Notes: generated by a model from the letters alone, not told the origin. DNA of 64,000 bases from an uncultured Vampirovibrio sp. (GCA_910577515.1 CAJTLW010000006.1:1-64000), one strand, 5' to 3'; counted from the first letter of the stretch, positions 54,934 through 63,171 are shown. Numbers and translations: made by a program.

Positions 54934-55683
54934 CTAATAAAGAAGGTGGTATGGCAGAAAATCTAAGTCGTAAGGGTCACCATTCACTCCCAAAGGATTT
55001 TGAAAACCCATACCTAAATCACTTCCATAACCATAAATGCTCTTTGAATAATCATAACTTGGAATACCGCCTAAATCTGTTCCCTGATATGGAATAAAAT
55101 CATCATATTTAGGAGTAAACATTTGCTGTACTAATTTATCATCCATAAGCCCCTCGGCATCTGCTGTCATTCCTGTTGTTTGAATTGCAGCGCCTGGATA
55201 TGGCATATAAACATCATCTTTTAAAGGTGCAGTGCCGGATTTTGCTTGCGATACCTGTGCTGTTTTATCGGCAGTTCTATTTACTTTCATTCCTCCAAAT
55301 AATTTATACGCATCCATCTGTCTTTGAGATGTGGTACCTGCAGGAGATGTATTACTTGTTAAAACCATTGTAACAGGCTGTGTTTCAGATGTATTTTGAA
55401 TATTTACGGCTGCACTTGAGCCTTTATCTTCAACTGCTTGCGCTGCAGCCGTAGTTGCTTTATTAACAGGAGCCTCACCTGAAGCAGCAACCTTAGAATT
55501 TTTTCCTCTGTTTAATAACAATATTCCAGCACCTATAGCGGCAAGCCCGCCCAAAGCAAGAAGAATTTTGGAGGTATCAGTTTTATTATCTTTAACATTA
55601 TTTTGTTCTGAATTACCGGTTTTGTTGCCAAATCCAATGCTTCTTTGCACCGGCTGATTAAGATAAATTTTTTCAATATTCAT
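54934..55683 (-). CDS. Unknown single-membrane-helix protein with shared N-terminal motif
   Basis: 249 residues. The N-terminus (MNIEKIYLNQPVQRSIGFGNK) fits the shared pattern of 12383, 33904 and 48662. One membrane helix (LALGGLAAIGAGILLLNRG, about 42-60) is followed by an Ala/Thr/Ser-rich section and a Tyr/Gly/Pro-rich C-terminus (DYSKSIYGYGSDLGMGFQNP). No family recognised. It lies between flhB and the sigma factor; its upstream region has a variant (ATTTCGGTGTTTTAAA) of the motif seen before 48662. Confidence 0.65.
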   Translation of the reverse strand: MNIEKIYLNQPVQRSIGFGNKTGNSEQNNVKDNKTDTSKILLALGGLAAIGAGILLLNRGKNSKVAASGEAPVNKATTAAAQAVEDKGSSAAVNIQNTSETQPVTMVLTSNTSPAGTTSQRQMDAYKLFGGMKVNRTADKTAQVSQAKSGTAPLKDDVYMPYPGAAIQTTGMTADAEGLMDDKLVQQMFTPKYDDFIPYQGTDLGGIPSYDYSKSIYGYGSDLGMGFQNPLGVNGDPYDLDFLPYHLLY

Positions 55684-55789
55684 ATTTTATTTCCAAAATA
55701 GACTGTATTCATTTAAAACACCGAAATATATTTTTTAAATAACTAAAATTGCCAATTCACAATTATTTACAAAAGGATATGCCATTCTG

Positions 55790-56884
55790 TTATTTATCTT
55801 CATCCTTCACAACACCTTTAATATCAGGGGTTTTCTTTTTCAGCTTATATACAAAAATTAGAATTTCAGCAACTGCTTTATATAAATCCGGAGGAACTTC
55901 ATGGTTTATTTCTACAAGCCTGAAAATTGCCCTTGCAACAGGCGGATTTTCAATTACAGGAATGTCATGCTCCTGCGCTATTTCTTTTATCCTCTTTGCA
56001 AATAACTCTGTACCTTTTGCAAGCAATTTCGGGGATTCCATAGTTTCGGCATCATATTTTAAGGCACAGGCTATATGTGTCGGGTTTGTAACGACAAAAT
56101 CAGATTCCGGCACCATATCCATCATAGATTTTTGCAATAATTGCTGCCTTTTTTGGCGAAGTGCTGCTTTTACATGCGGGTCGCCTTCAGAGTTTTTATA
56201 CTCATCCTTCACCTCTTTAAAACTCATTTTTTGATCCTGCATAAATTTCCACTTTGTAACCCCGTAATCTGCTGCAGCAATAATCAAAAAAGCAATCCCC
56301 GCCTTAATAATAAAATCTACAATTAATTTACCGAAGGCAATTAAGGTTGCAAACTGGTTATCCACAGCAGCCAGCATCAAAATGGAGGGAAAATGTTCCA
56401 TATATACAAACCAGCCTATAAGACCCAAAATCAAAACCTTTGCAATGTTTTTAACAAGTTCAAACATAGTTTTTGGACTGATTAAGTTTTTAAAATATTT
56501 TGTTGGGTTTAATTTATCAGGTTTTGGTATTAAAGGAGTAATTGTAAATAAAGGCCCTACCTGAATTAAATCTCCTAAAATTCCCATAAACCCGGCCAAA
56601 ATTAATATCGGAAGAATAATTAAAAACGTAGGAATTAATGTGGAGGTTAAAATATACATATACCCTATTTTATCAAGATGGGCATTAGGAATTTGTTCAT
56701 AAAGCTTTGCATAAAGTATTGAAATTTGATTCCATATAAAAGGGCCAAGCGCATAAATAGCTGAAAACATCACAATAAGGGCAATTGCCATTGAAAAATC
56801 CTTAGATTTTACAACCTGCCCTTCTTTTCTTGCTTTTTGAAGCTTCTGGTGCGATGCCTCAAACTGTTTATCTTCATCTCCCAT
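55790..56884 (-). CDS. flhB: Flagellar/type III export protein FlhB
   Basis: The 364-residue protein has four membrane helices (about 28-50, 85-110, 145-165, 180-205) and the cytosolic export-switch domain with the self-cleaving NPTH motif (VVTNPTHIACALKY). FlhB changes substrate choice of flagellar or non-flagellar type III export. The N-terminal ...QFEASHQKLQKARKEGQVVKSKD is typical. It stands 3 nt after a glycosyltransferase gene and no other export gene is in the window, so it is an orphan here. Confidence 0.93.
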   Translation of the reverse strand: MGDEDKQFEASHQKLQKARKEGQVVKSKDFSMAIALIVMFSAIYALGPFIWNQISILYAKLYEQIPNAHLDKIGYMYILTSTLIPTFLIILPILILAGFMGILGDLIQVGPLFTITPLIPKPDKLNPTKYFKNLISPKTMFELVKNIAKVLILGLIGWFVYMEHFPSILMLAAVDNQFATLIAFGKLIVDFIIKAGIAFLIIAAADYGVTKWKFMQDQKMSFKEVKDEYKNSEGDPHVKAALRQKRQQLLQKSMMDMVPESDFVVTNPTHIACALKYDAETMESPKLLAKGTELFAKRIKEIAQEHDIPVIENPPVARAIFRLVEINHEVPPDLYKAVAEILIFVYKLKKKTPDIKGVVKDEDK

Positions 56885-56887
56885 TGA

Positions 56888-57847
56888 TTATACCTTTATC
56901 ATTTTTTTAATTTTTGAAAGCAGAGGATGCTTTTGCTGCCTTGATTTTGGAATATAAATATTTTTCATCTCTTTATTTAAAATATCATACTCTTTTATTT
57001 TACTTATGATATTAAAAAAGAAATTATATTTATTTAATGCCAAATCCTTTGCAAGATTTAATTTATCAATGTTTTTTTCATAAAAATTATTTTGCACGGC
57101 TTCTTTTATAATATATTGTGCTTCATCAACATTTAAATTTTCAAGCTTAATTAACGAGCCTTCAGGAAAATATTCAAAAATATTCGTAGCACCAAAATAA
57201 ATTGGCATACAGTTACATAAAAACGCATCGGTTATTTTTTCTGTAAAATAATGGGGTTCAGAGGTATTTTCAATAGCAAGTGTGTATTTTGAAGGAATTA
57301 AAATTTCATCTTTGGTTTTAATTTCAGATATTCCCCTGCCTTTTATCTCAAACTCAAGCTCTGTATCATTAAATTTATTTTTAAGGGCATATAAAAATTC
57401 AAGCCTTTCTTTATGGCCCTTAAAGCTTGTTTTGGCGCTTGTTATGGCACAAAGATTATTGGTTTTCTGTGTTTTAAGATTTTTATAATAATCATACCCC
57501 ATCGGGCATTGCCAGAAGATAGAACTTTGGGTTTGAACAAGATTTTTTCCACCATAAACAGATTTCTGCCAGCTTCCAAAAACTCTATCAGCATATTTAT
57601 AAGCAGATATCCAGTGAGAAAAGAATTTATAATTAGCAGGTTCCTGATGAAAAATCCACGCCTCTTTTGCCCTCATCTTTAATTCATAAGGCGAAAAATT
57701 AACAATAACTGCTAAATCCGCTTCATCTGTTTTTTCTGTTGTAAAGGTAACACCGTCAATTGTAACGCTTGCACCGGTTTCAAACCCCGGTACATGCCTG
57801 AATGTATTATCCCATTTTTCAGGGTACACAAGCCTTACAACAAACAT
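56888..57847 (-). CDS. Glycosyltransferase family 10 (fucosyltransferase-like)
   Basis: The 319-residue protein shows the alpha-1,3-fucosyltransferase signature YTLAIENTSEPHYFTEKITD followed by AFLCNCMPIYFGATNI and EYFPEGSLIKLEN, plus an upstream region FHQEPANYKFFSHW. GT10 enzymes transfer fucose from GDP-fucose to surface glycans. The C-terminal tail is basic. It lies between apt (10 nt) and flhB (3 nt) in one operon. The acceptor is unknown. Confidence 0.8.
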   Translation of the reverse strand: MFVVRLVYPEKWDNTFRHVPGFETGASVTIDGVTFTTEKTDEADLAVIVNFSPYELKMRAKEAWIFHQEPANYKFFSHWISAYKYADRVFGSWQKSVYGGKNLVQTQSSIFWQCPMGYDYYKNLKTQKTNNLCAITSAKTSFKGHKERLEFLYALKNKFNDTELEFEIKGRGISEIKTKDEILIPSKYTLAIENTSEPHYFTEKITDAFLCNCMPIYFGATNIFEYFPEGSLIKLENLNVDEAQYIIKEAVQNNFYEKNIDKLNLAKDLALNKYNFFFNIISKIKEYDILNKEMKNIYIPKSRQQKHPLLSKIKKMIKV

Positions 57848-57857
57848 TTAAAAGCCT

Positions 57858-58373
57858 TTAATATTTTGCCATTGAAACTATTTTAACATCTTTCGGCAGT
57901 TTTTCTCTGCCCTTTAATTCTTCAAGTTCAATAACAAAACCGATACCTGCAAGCTCGCCTACGCTTTGAATTAATTTACTTGCAGCAGCAGCCGTTCCAC
58001 CCGTAGCCAAAAGGTCATCAATCAATAATACTCTTTTTCCTTTTTCAATAGCATCTTTATGAATTTCAATTTTATCTGTACCATATTCAAGTTCATATTC
58101 CATAGAAATGGTTTCAGCAGGCAATTTCCCGGGTTTTCTAATAGGAATAAATCCGCAGCCTAAAGAATATGCAACAGGCATGCCAAAGATAAATCCTCTT
58201 GATTCAATGCCAGCAACGTAATCTATTTTTGCATCTTTAAATTCATCAGCTATATAATCAATGATTTTTTTCATTGTAGACGGGTCTTTAACAGCAGTTG
58301 TAATATCTCTGAACATTATCCCCTTCTTTGGAAAATCAGGGATATTGCGTATCATTTTTTTAATGTCTTCCAT
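57858..58373 (-). CDS. apt: Adenine phosphoribosyltransferase
   Basis: 171 residues from the ATG at 58373 (usual Apt length; a longer reading to 58406 adds 11 residues). Apt makes AMP from adenine and PRPP. RNIPDFPKKGIMFRDIT, ESRGFIFGMPVAY, RKPGKLP and the PRPP loop VLLIDDLLATGGTAAAA are intact. It starts an apt-GT10-flhB operon. Confidence 0.96.
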   Translation of the reverse strand: MEDIKKMIRNIPDFPKKGIMFRDITTAVKDPSTMKKIIDYIADEFKDAKIDYVAGIESRGFIFGMPVAYSLGCGFIPIRKPGKLPAETISMEYELEYGTDKIEIHKDAIEKGKRVLLIDDLLATGGTAAAASKLIQSVGELAGIGFVIELEELKGREKLPKDVKIVSMAKY

Positions 58374-58506
58374 TTCTTTACACTTCACTCCATAAGCTTT
58401 AAACAAACCTAAATAATCTTAACAAAAACAAATTAAAAAATACAGCTAAAGTTTTTGTCAAAATAACGGCAATTTTGTATAATTCATTTAAGGGTAAACA
58501 CCAAAC

Positions 58507-58549
58507 CCTCCTTCAGCACACAATAGTGAAGAATTGACTGGAAAGGAGG
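58507..58549 (+). promoter_or_regulatory. Hairpin that would sequester the mini-ORF ribosome-binding site
   Basis: CCTCCTT (58507-58513) is the exact complement of AAGGAGG (58543-58549), the Shine-Dalgarno of the mini-ORF. An alternative inner pairing (CTTC..CAC with GTGAAG, about 58511-58534) could compete. This is the arrangement of translationally locked mRNAs. Confidence 0.55.
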
Positions 58550-58556
58550 TGAAATA

Positions 58557-58631
58557 ATGAACAAGATGGTAATAAAAATCGCCATCACAGCAATGATAGC
58601 GATTTTACAATTCATTTTATTGTTCTTATAG
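58557..58631 (+). CDS. 24-residue hydrophobic peptide (possible small membrane protein or type I toxin)
   Basis: ATG at 58557 with a perfect AAAGGAGG ribosome-binding site. The peptide has a short basic start (NKMVIK) and a hydrophobic run (IAITAMIAILQF then ILLFL) to the TAG at 58629-58631, enough for one membrane helix. Size and shape fit type I toxin peptides or small regulatory membrane proteins. The site is flanked by an upstream sequestering hairpin and a downstream stem (58641-58676). I have no family match; coding is supported only by the ribosome-binding site and composition. Confidence 0.5.
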   Translation: MNKMVIKIAITAMIAILQFILLFL

Positions 58632-58640
58632 GGTGTGAAG

Positions 58641-58678
58641 TGAAGCCTCAATCAAGTTGCATTTGGTTGGGGCTTCCC
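58641..58678 (+). terminator. Stable hairpin after the mini-ORF
   Basis: GAAGCCTCAATC / GGTTGGGGCTTC pair over 12 bp with two G-U wobbles around an 11-13 nt loop. The tail is CCCCC then TATATT, not a T run, so it is either a weak terminator or an RNA-stabilising or antisense structure. Confidence 0.5.
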
Positions 58679-58743
58679 CCTATATTCATATTATAACCTG
58701 TTTAACACAAATTACAAGTATTAAAGTTTTTGTATTTTTATAG

Positions 58744-58749
58744 TAAAAT
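58744..58749 (+). promoter_or_regulatory. -10 box of prfB
   Basis: TATAG-TAAAAT lies just before the ATG (about 6 nt between). The same TTTATAGTAAAAT string recurs before hisS and purA. A weak -35 (TTAAAG) is 17 nt upstream. Confidence 0.5.
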
Positions 58750-58755
58750 TTTTTT

Positions 58756-59878
58756 ATGGAACAGGATAAAAAAGATACAAAAGAGCTTTTAAAAGAAGAC
58801 TTAAAAGAAAAAATAAATAAACTTGAGCAAAAAGTTAATGATGCTGTGAGGTATCTTTGACATTGAAAATTTAAAAAAGAAACTGGATTGCATAAATAAA
58901 GAGCTGGAAAGCCCTTCTGTTTGGGATAATCAGGACGAAGCTTCAAAGCTTTTAAAGGAACAAAAAGATTTAAAAAATGAGTTTGAAACAGCTCAAATAT
59001 GGTTAAGCAAGATTGAAGATTCCAAAATAAGTCTTGAACTTGATGATAATTCACTTATGGAAGAAGGTTTAAAAACACTTTCAGCACTTGAAGATGAGCT
59101 TAATCAATTTGAAATTCAAAAAATGCTTTCGGGCGAATATGATGAAAACAGTGCAATTTTAAGCATAAATGCAGGAGCAGGCGGCGTGGATGCTATGGAT
59201 TGGGCAAATATGCTGCTTAGAATGTATTTAAGATGGGCAGAGCAAAGGGGATACAGCGCATCTTTAATCGATAAATCAGACGGCGATGAAGCGGGAATAA
59301 AATCGGCAACAATCAAAATTGAAGGCAAATTTGCTTATGGCTATTTAAAGGCGGAAAAAGGGGTTCACAGGCTCGTTCGGATATCTCCATTTAATGCAAA
59401 CGGAAAAAGACAGACAAGTTTTGCAAGTGTTGAAGCTATGCCTGTTATTGAAGATTTTGAGAAAAAAATTACAATTCCACCTGATGATATTGAAGTTGAA
59501 ACCATGCGCTCAGGTGGCGCCGGCGGGCAAAATGTAAATAAGGTAGAAACTGCTGTGCGTATTTATCATAAACCCACAGGAATTGTTGTAAAATGCCAGC
59601 AGGAACGCTCTCAATTGCAAAATAAAGAAACCGCTCTTTCGATGCTTGCATCCAAACTTTTACTTATGCGGCAGGCTGAGCATGAAAAGAAATTATCCGA
59701 TATCAAAGGCGAAAATATGGATATAAATTTCGGAAGCCAGATACGCTCATACGTTTTTCATCCCTATAAACTTGTTAAAGACCACAGAACAGGCGCTGAA
59801 ATAGGCAACACGGATTCTGTTATGGATGGAAACATTGATAAATTTATTGATGAATATTTAAAGCAAATTTCTACGTAA
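58756..59878 (+). CDS. prfB: Peptide chain release factor 2, with programmed +1 frameshift
   Basis: Two overlapping frames give full RF2: 58756-58857 (34 codons), then after CTT at 58855-58857 the ribosome skips one T of the in-frame TGA (58858-58860) and reads GAC from 58859 to 59878 (total 373 residues). The shift site AGG-TAT-CTT-TGA-C matches the conserved RF2 site, with AGG acting as internal Shine-Dalgarno. RF2 ends translation at TGA and TAA. The SPF tripeptide (RISPFNANG) and GGQ (GGAGGQNVNK) are intact. TAG-TAAAAT ends 6 nt before the first ATG with no ribosome-binding site, so the mRNA is probably leaderless. An ATG at 59057 is internal, not the true start. Confidence 0.93.
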
Positions 59879-59939
59879 AAAATATGCTTTCTATCTTTAT
59901 AGTAAAATAAGACTGAAAAAGAATTTATAGGAATTTAAG

Positions 59940-61163
59940 ATGATTAAAGCACAAAGAGGCACAAAAGATATACTCCCTGAAAACGTTTTAACCTGGCAGT
60001 TTATTGAAAAAACAGCACGGGAATTGTTTCAAAATGCAAATTATAAGGAAATAAGAACCCCGATTTTTGAAGGAACAGAACTTTTTAAAAGAGGGGTGGG
60101 TGATTCAACAGATATTGTAAATAAAGAAATGTATACATTTTCCGTGGGCGGAATAAATAAGGATGAAAATTCCATCACTCTTCGCCCTGAAAATACCGCA
60201 GGCGTTGTAAGGGCATATATTGAACATGGCATGAATAAAGTTGCAGCTCCTGTAAAACTTTGGTATTTTGGCCCCATGTTCAGATACGAAAGACCGCAAA
60301 AAGGCCGCCAAAGGCAATTTCACCAGATAGGGGTTGAAATGTTCGGCATAGATAAACCATCAGCTGATGCCGAGGTTATAGCCCTTGCCTCTAATTTCTT
60401 ATCTAAAATGGGTTTATCTGATTTAGTGGCAGAGATTAATTCTTTAGGCTGTACAGATTGCCGTAATAAATACAAAGAAAAAATTAAAAAAACTCTTAAA
60501 CCTTATTTAGACAAACTTTGCGACGACTGCAAAGTGCGGTATGAAAAAAACCCTTTAAGAATGCTTGATTGCAAAAATGAAGATTGCATAAAAATATTTG
60601 AAAATGATGAAATTAAACGCGTTATCCTGTCTGATTTTATCTGTGAAGAATGTAAAAATCATTATGAAGAAGTTAAAAAATATTTAAGCCTTCTTGATAT
60701 TAAATATGAAGAAAATAAAATGCTCGTAAGAGGCTTAGATTATTACAACAGAACAGTTTTTGAAATTAAAAGCAATGCTCTTGGCTCTCAAAATGCAATA
60801 GCAGGGGGCGGCAGATACGATGGGCTTGTTGATATGCTTGGCGGCGAAAAAACCCCTGCTGTAGGTTTTGCGCTTGGGGTTGAAAGACTTTATGAACTTA
60901 TAGAAAAACAACCTGTAGATTTACTGGATTATTTTGTAGTTTCAAACATGCCGGATATTGCAATAAAAACCGTTCAATATTTAAGGAACAAAGGTAAAAG
61001 CGCTGATTTTGATTTTCTAAACAGAAAATTCGGCAAACAAATTGAAAAAGCGGGAAAAACCGCAAAAAATGCCGTGATAATAGGTGAAGATGAAATAAAA
61101 GGCGGATACTACACCGTAAAAAACCTGATAACAGGCGAACAAACAAAGGTAAAAGAGCTTTAA
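59940..61163 (+). CDS. hisS: Histidyl-tRNA synthetase
   Basis: The 407-residue class II enzyme charges tRNA-His. It has motif 1 (TPIFEGTELFKRGVG), RPENTAGVVRAY, motif 2 (WYFGPMFRYERPQKGRQRQF), the histidine A motif LVRGLDYYNRTVFE, GGGRYDGLVDMLGG and VGFALGVERL, and an anticodon-binding end. It is 407 residues, slightly short but complete. TATAGTAAAAT and AGGA precede it. Confidence 0.97.
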   Translation: MIKAQRGTKDILPENVLTWQFIEKTARELFQNANYKEIRTPIFEGTELFKRGVGDSTDIVNKEMYTFSVGGINKDENSITLRPENTAGVVRAYIEHGMNKVAAPVKLWYFGPMFRYERPQKGRQRQFHQIGVEMFGIDKPSADAEVIALASNFLSKMGLSDLVAEINSLGCTDCRNKYKEKIKKTLKPYLDKLCDDCKVRYEKNPLRMLDCKNEDCIKIFENDEIKRVILSDFICEECKNHYEEVKKYLSLLDIKYEENKMLVRGLDYYNRTVFEIKSNALGSQNAIAGGGRYDGLVDMLGGEKTPAVGFALGVERLYELIEKQPVDLLDYFVVSNMPDIAIKTVQYLRNKGKSADFDFLNRKFGKQIEKAGKTAKNAVIIGEDEIKGGYYTVKNLITGEQTKVKEL

Positions 61164-61164
61164 A

Positions 61165-61196
61165 AAACAGCCTCGTAAAACGGGGCTGTTTAAATA
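61165..61196. terminator. Bidirectional terminator between hisS and the gene at 61212
   Basis: AAACAGCC (61165-61172) / GGCTGTTT (61184-61191). The T run is better on the minus strand, so it mainly serves the gene at 61212-61607. Confidence 0.7.
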
Positions 61197-61211
61197 ATAT
61201 TAATTTTAATG

Positions 61212-61607
61212 CTATTTACCAGCTTTTTTATCGTTATTTAAATATTCCTCAATAGCAGGGAATATTAAGCCTTTAAATAAAGTAATACTTGCTATTGCAG
61301 CTGCAATTGGCCATGCGGCCTTTTTTAATCCTTTTAATGTTTGGTTTACAGCCTCTGAGTTTAATTTTTTAACACCCTTTTTAGCTTCTTTAATAGCTTC
61401 TTTGCCAAGGTTTTGTGCTTTTGCATCTTTTACCGCTTGTTTAGCAGATTTAAATTCATCTTTCATAGCATGTTTAGTTGCTAAAACATCAACACCAGTA
61501 CCAATAGCTCCTGCAATTATGGCAGGAACCGCACCACCTATAATGCCGTGTTTTACGAAATAGTTTTTCTTATCTTCTGCAGTATTTAAACCAACTTTAT
61601 TTATCAT
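61212..61607 (-). CDS. Small two-helix membrane protein of unknown function
   Basis: 131 residues. Two hydrophobic segments (GIIGGAVPAIIAGAIGTGV, about 21-40; AAWPIAAAIASITLFKGLIF, about 97-116) flank a Lys/Ala-rich amphipathic helix (KSAKQAVKDAKAQNLGKEAI). No signal peptide. GGAGGG lies 5-7 nt before the ATG. The upstream region contains TTTTTTCAGG then AACCTTTAAA, similar to the motif at 48625. I do not recognise the family. Confidence 0.6.
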   Translation of the reverse strand: MINKVGLNTAEDKKNYFVKHGIIGGAVPAIIAGAIGTGVDVLATKHAMKDEFKSAKQAVKDAKAQNLGKEAIKEAKKGVKKLNSEAVNQTLKGLKKAAWPIAAAIASITLFKGLIFPAIEEYLNNDKKAGK

Positions 61608-61794
61608 TTATCCCTCCTTAAATCTTCGATATTTTTAAATGTGATATTTAAAGGTTCCTGAAAAAAATAATTTGCCACCTAACTTTAAAAAATTATACAA
61701 AAGTTTTTAAAAAATTTCTTTTTGTAAAACTTTCCTTAAATAAAAAGTATGTAATAATGTTTTTATCAAAGGAAGTATTAAAAAGGATGAAGTT

Positions 61795-62556
61795 TTGAAG
61801 GATTTATTTTTTACATTTTCTAAAAGTTTTCGCACCGTTGTATACGGTTTATTGTGTCTTTTGTTTTTAAACACGCAAAGCGCTTTTGCCATAATGGAAG
61901 TACCGCAAAATAACGGTTTATCCGATGCAACATTAAGACAATATAGACAATCTACAAAAGATGAAAGATTAATCAGGGCTGCAGAAGCTCTGAAAGGTAC
62001 ACTTGGAGATTATTCAAGACGCGCAATTTTAGGAGAAAATTTAACAGGAAAACCAATCAAAGTTGAATTTAAAGACCTTTCTGAGTTTAACCCTGCTTAT
62101 GCTGATTTTGATGCTTTGGGGTGGAAAAACAGAGGACGCCTTAATATTTTCATAAATAAAAAACATCAAAATGCACCAAAAGAAGCTCTTGCAGCAGTTC
62201 TTGCCCATGAAGCAATCCATCAGGATGAACTCAATTCACTAAACGAAGAAACCTACTGCTGGACACTGGAAGCTGCCGTTTGGACCCAATTAACGGAAGA
62301 TAATCCCTCCTTAGAAAACATTTCACATGTTCTTGTAGATAGAGAAAACACTATAAAAAGGCTTTTTGTAAAAGGCGGATATACAAAAAAATATATTAGA
62401 AAATCAGTCATTTCAAACGCAGGATATCAAAACCTCCCATCCCGTTCCCCTGGTTTTGAAGATGATAATTCAAACGATTATGTTAACGGAAGACCGCTTC
62501 CAAATTTTAATCAACCGCAAACTCCTCCAAATGCCAATCCACCTCAGGATTTATAA
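61795..62556 (+). CDS. Exported HExxH putative metallopeptidase
   Basis: 253 residues from the TTG at 61795, with AAAGGA about 9 nt upstream; no other start would include the signal peptide (hydrophobic LLCLLFLNTQSAFA, cut after SAFA). The mature part contains AAVLAHEAIHQDELNSLNEE, with an HEAIH zinc motif and following acidic residues that could give the third ligand. The same domain, without the motif, occurs at 27765-28427 and 63172-64000. The C-terminus is Asn/Pro-rich. Likely envelope or secreted peptidase; activity is inferred from the motif. Confidence 0.72.
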   Translation: MKDLFFTFSKSFRTVVYGLLCLLFLNTQSAFAIMEVPQNNGLSDATLRQYRQSTKDERLIRAAEALKGTLGDYSRRAILGENLTGKPIKVEFKDLSEFNPAYADFDALGWKNRGRLNIFINKKHQNAPKEALAAVLAHEAIHQDELNSLNEETYCWTLEAAVWTQLTEDNPSLENISHVLVDRENTIKRLFVKGGYTKKYIRKSVISNAGYQNLPSRSPGFEDDNSNDYVNGRPLPNFNQPQTPPNANPPQDL

Positions 62557-62560
62557 CAAA

Positions 62561-62595
62561 AAAAGAGCCTTAAGAAATTTAAGGCTCTTTTAATT
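62561..62595. terminator. Terminator after the HExxH gene
   Basis: AAAAGAGCCTTAA (62561-62573) / TTAAGGCTCTTTT (62579-62591), perfect 13 bp with a 5 nt loop and flanking A and T runs; serves both convergent genes. Confidence 0.92.
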
Positions 62596-62596
62596 T

Positions 62597-63049
62597 TTAT
62601 ATTGAACAAATCTGTCCTGCAATCGGCCTGCTTTGAATTAATAAAGGAGGAGTTTTAAAGTTTTCCTCTTCAACATTTTCCACCCACACTTTGGTTTCTG
62701 AACTATTTTCAAAATATGCATCTTCAAAGGAAAATTCTTCTTTTACCTCAATTGCATAATTAATATCAACAAGGTTTAATGTTTCATATTTTTCAACATG
62801 AAATTCTTCCCCGCCGCAAACAGGGCAAAATTTTGATACAGGTATAATTTCGCCATTTTTGCCAAAAACAGCCCTTGCAGCTTCTCTTTTATGGTTACAG
62901 CATCCGCATCTTAAGACATAGTAATATTTTTTAAGATATTTTCCACAATCAGGGCAATACCCTTCATTTGAATTTAAAAGTGCATTAGAGTGTCTGCATT
63001 TGCTGCCATTTGATATTATAGAAAAAAGATAAAAAATAAAATTTTTCAT
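62597..63049 (-). CDS. Small zinc-ribbon protein
   Basis: 150 residues. Cys pairs CPDC, CGCC and CPVC, with a further Cys at KCRHSN, form two or three zinc ribbons like those found in rubredoxin-type or nucleic-acid-binding modules. After the ribbons comes an acidic Glu/Phe-rich section. A short hydrophobic start (KNFIFYLFSIIS) may be a membrane tag. No family recognised; role unknown. Confidence 0.65.
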   Translation of the reverse strand: MKNFIFYLFSIISNGSKCRHSNALLNSNEGYCPDCGKYLKKYYYVLRCGCCNHKREAARAVFGKNGEIIPVSKFCPVCGGEEFHVEKYETLNLVDINYAIEVKEEFSFEDAYFENSSETKVWVENVEEENFKTPPLLIQSRPIAGQICSI

Positions 63050-63171
63050 ATCCTGTTTTTAATAATGTTTAAAACAAAGTCAAGATAAATACACCATTTA
63101 ACCTTATTTAAAGACAATTTAATAGACAATAAAAGAATAATTATTTATAATAAATCGTAGGAGTTTATTTT

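Noticed and set aside
59057..59878. prfB starting at ATG 59057
   Set aside because: It omits the N-terminal RF2 domain, which is present in frame upstream after the frameshift site.
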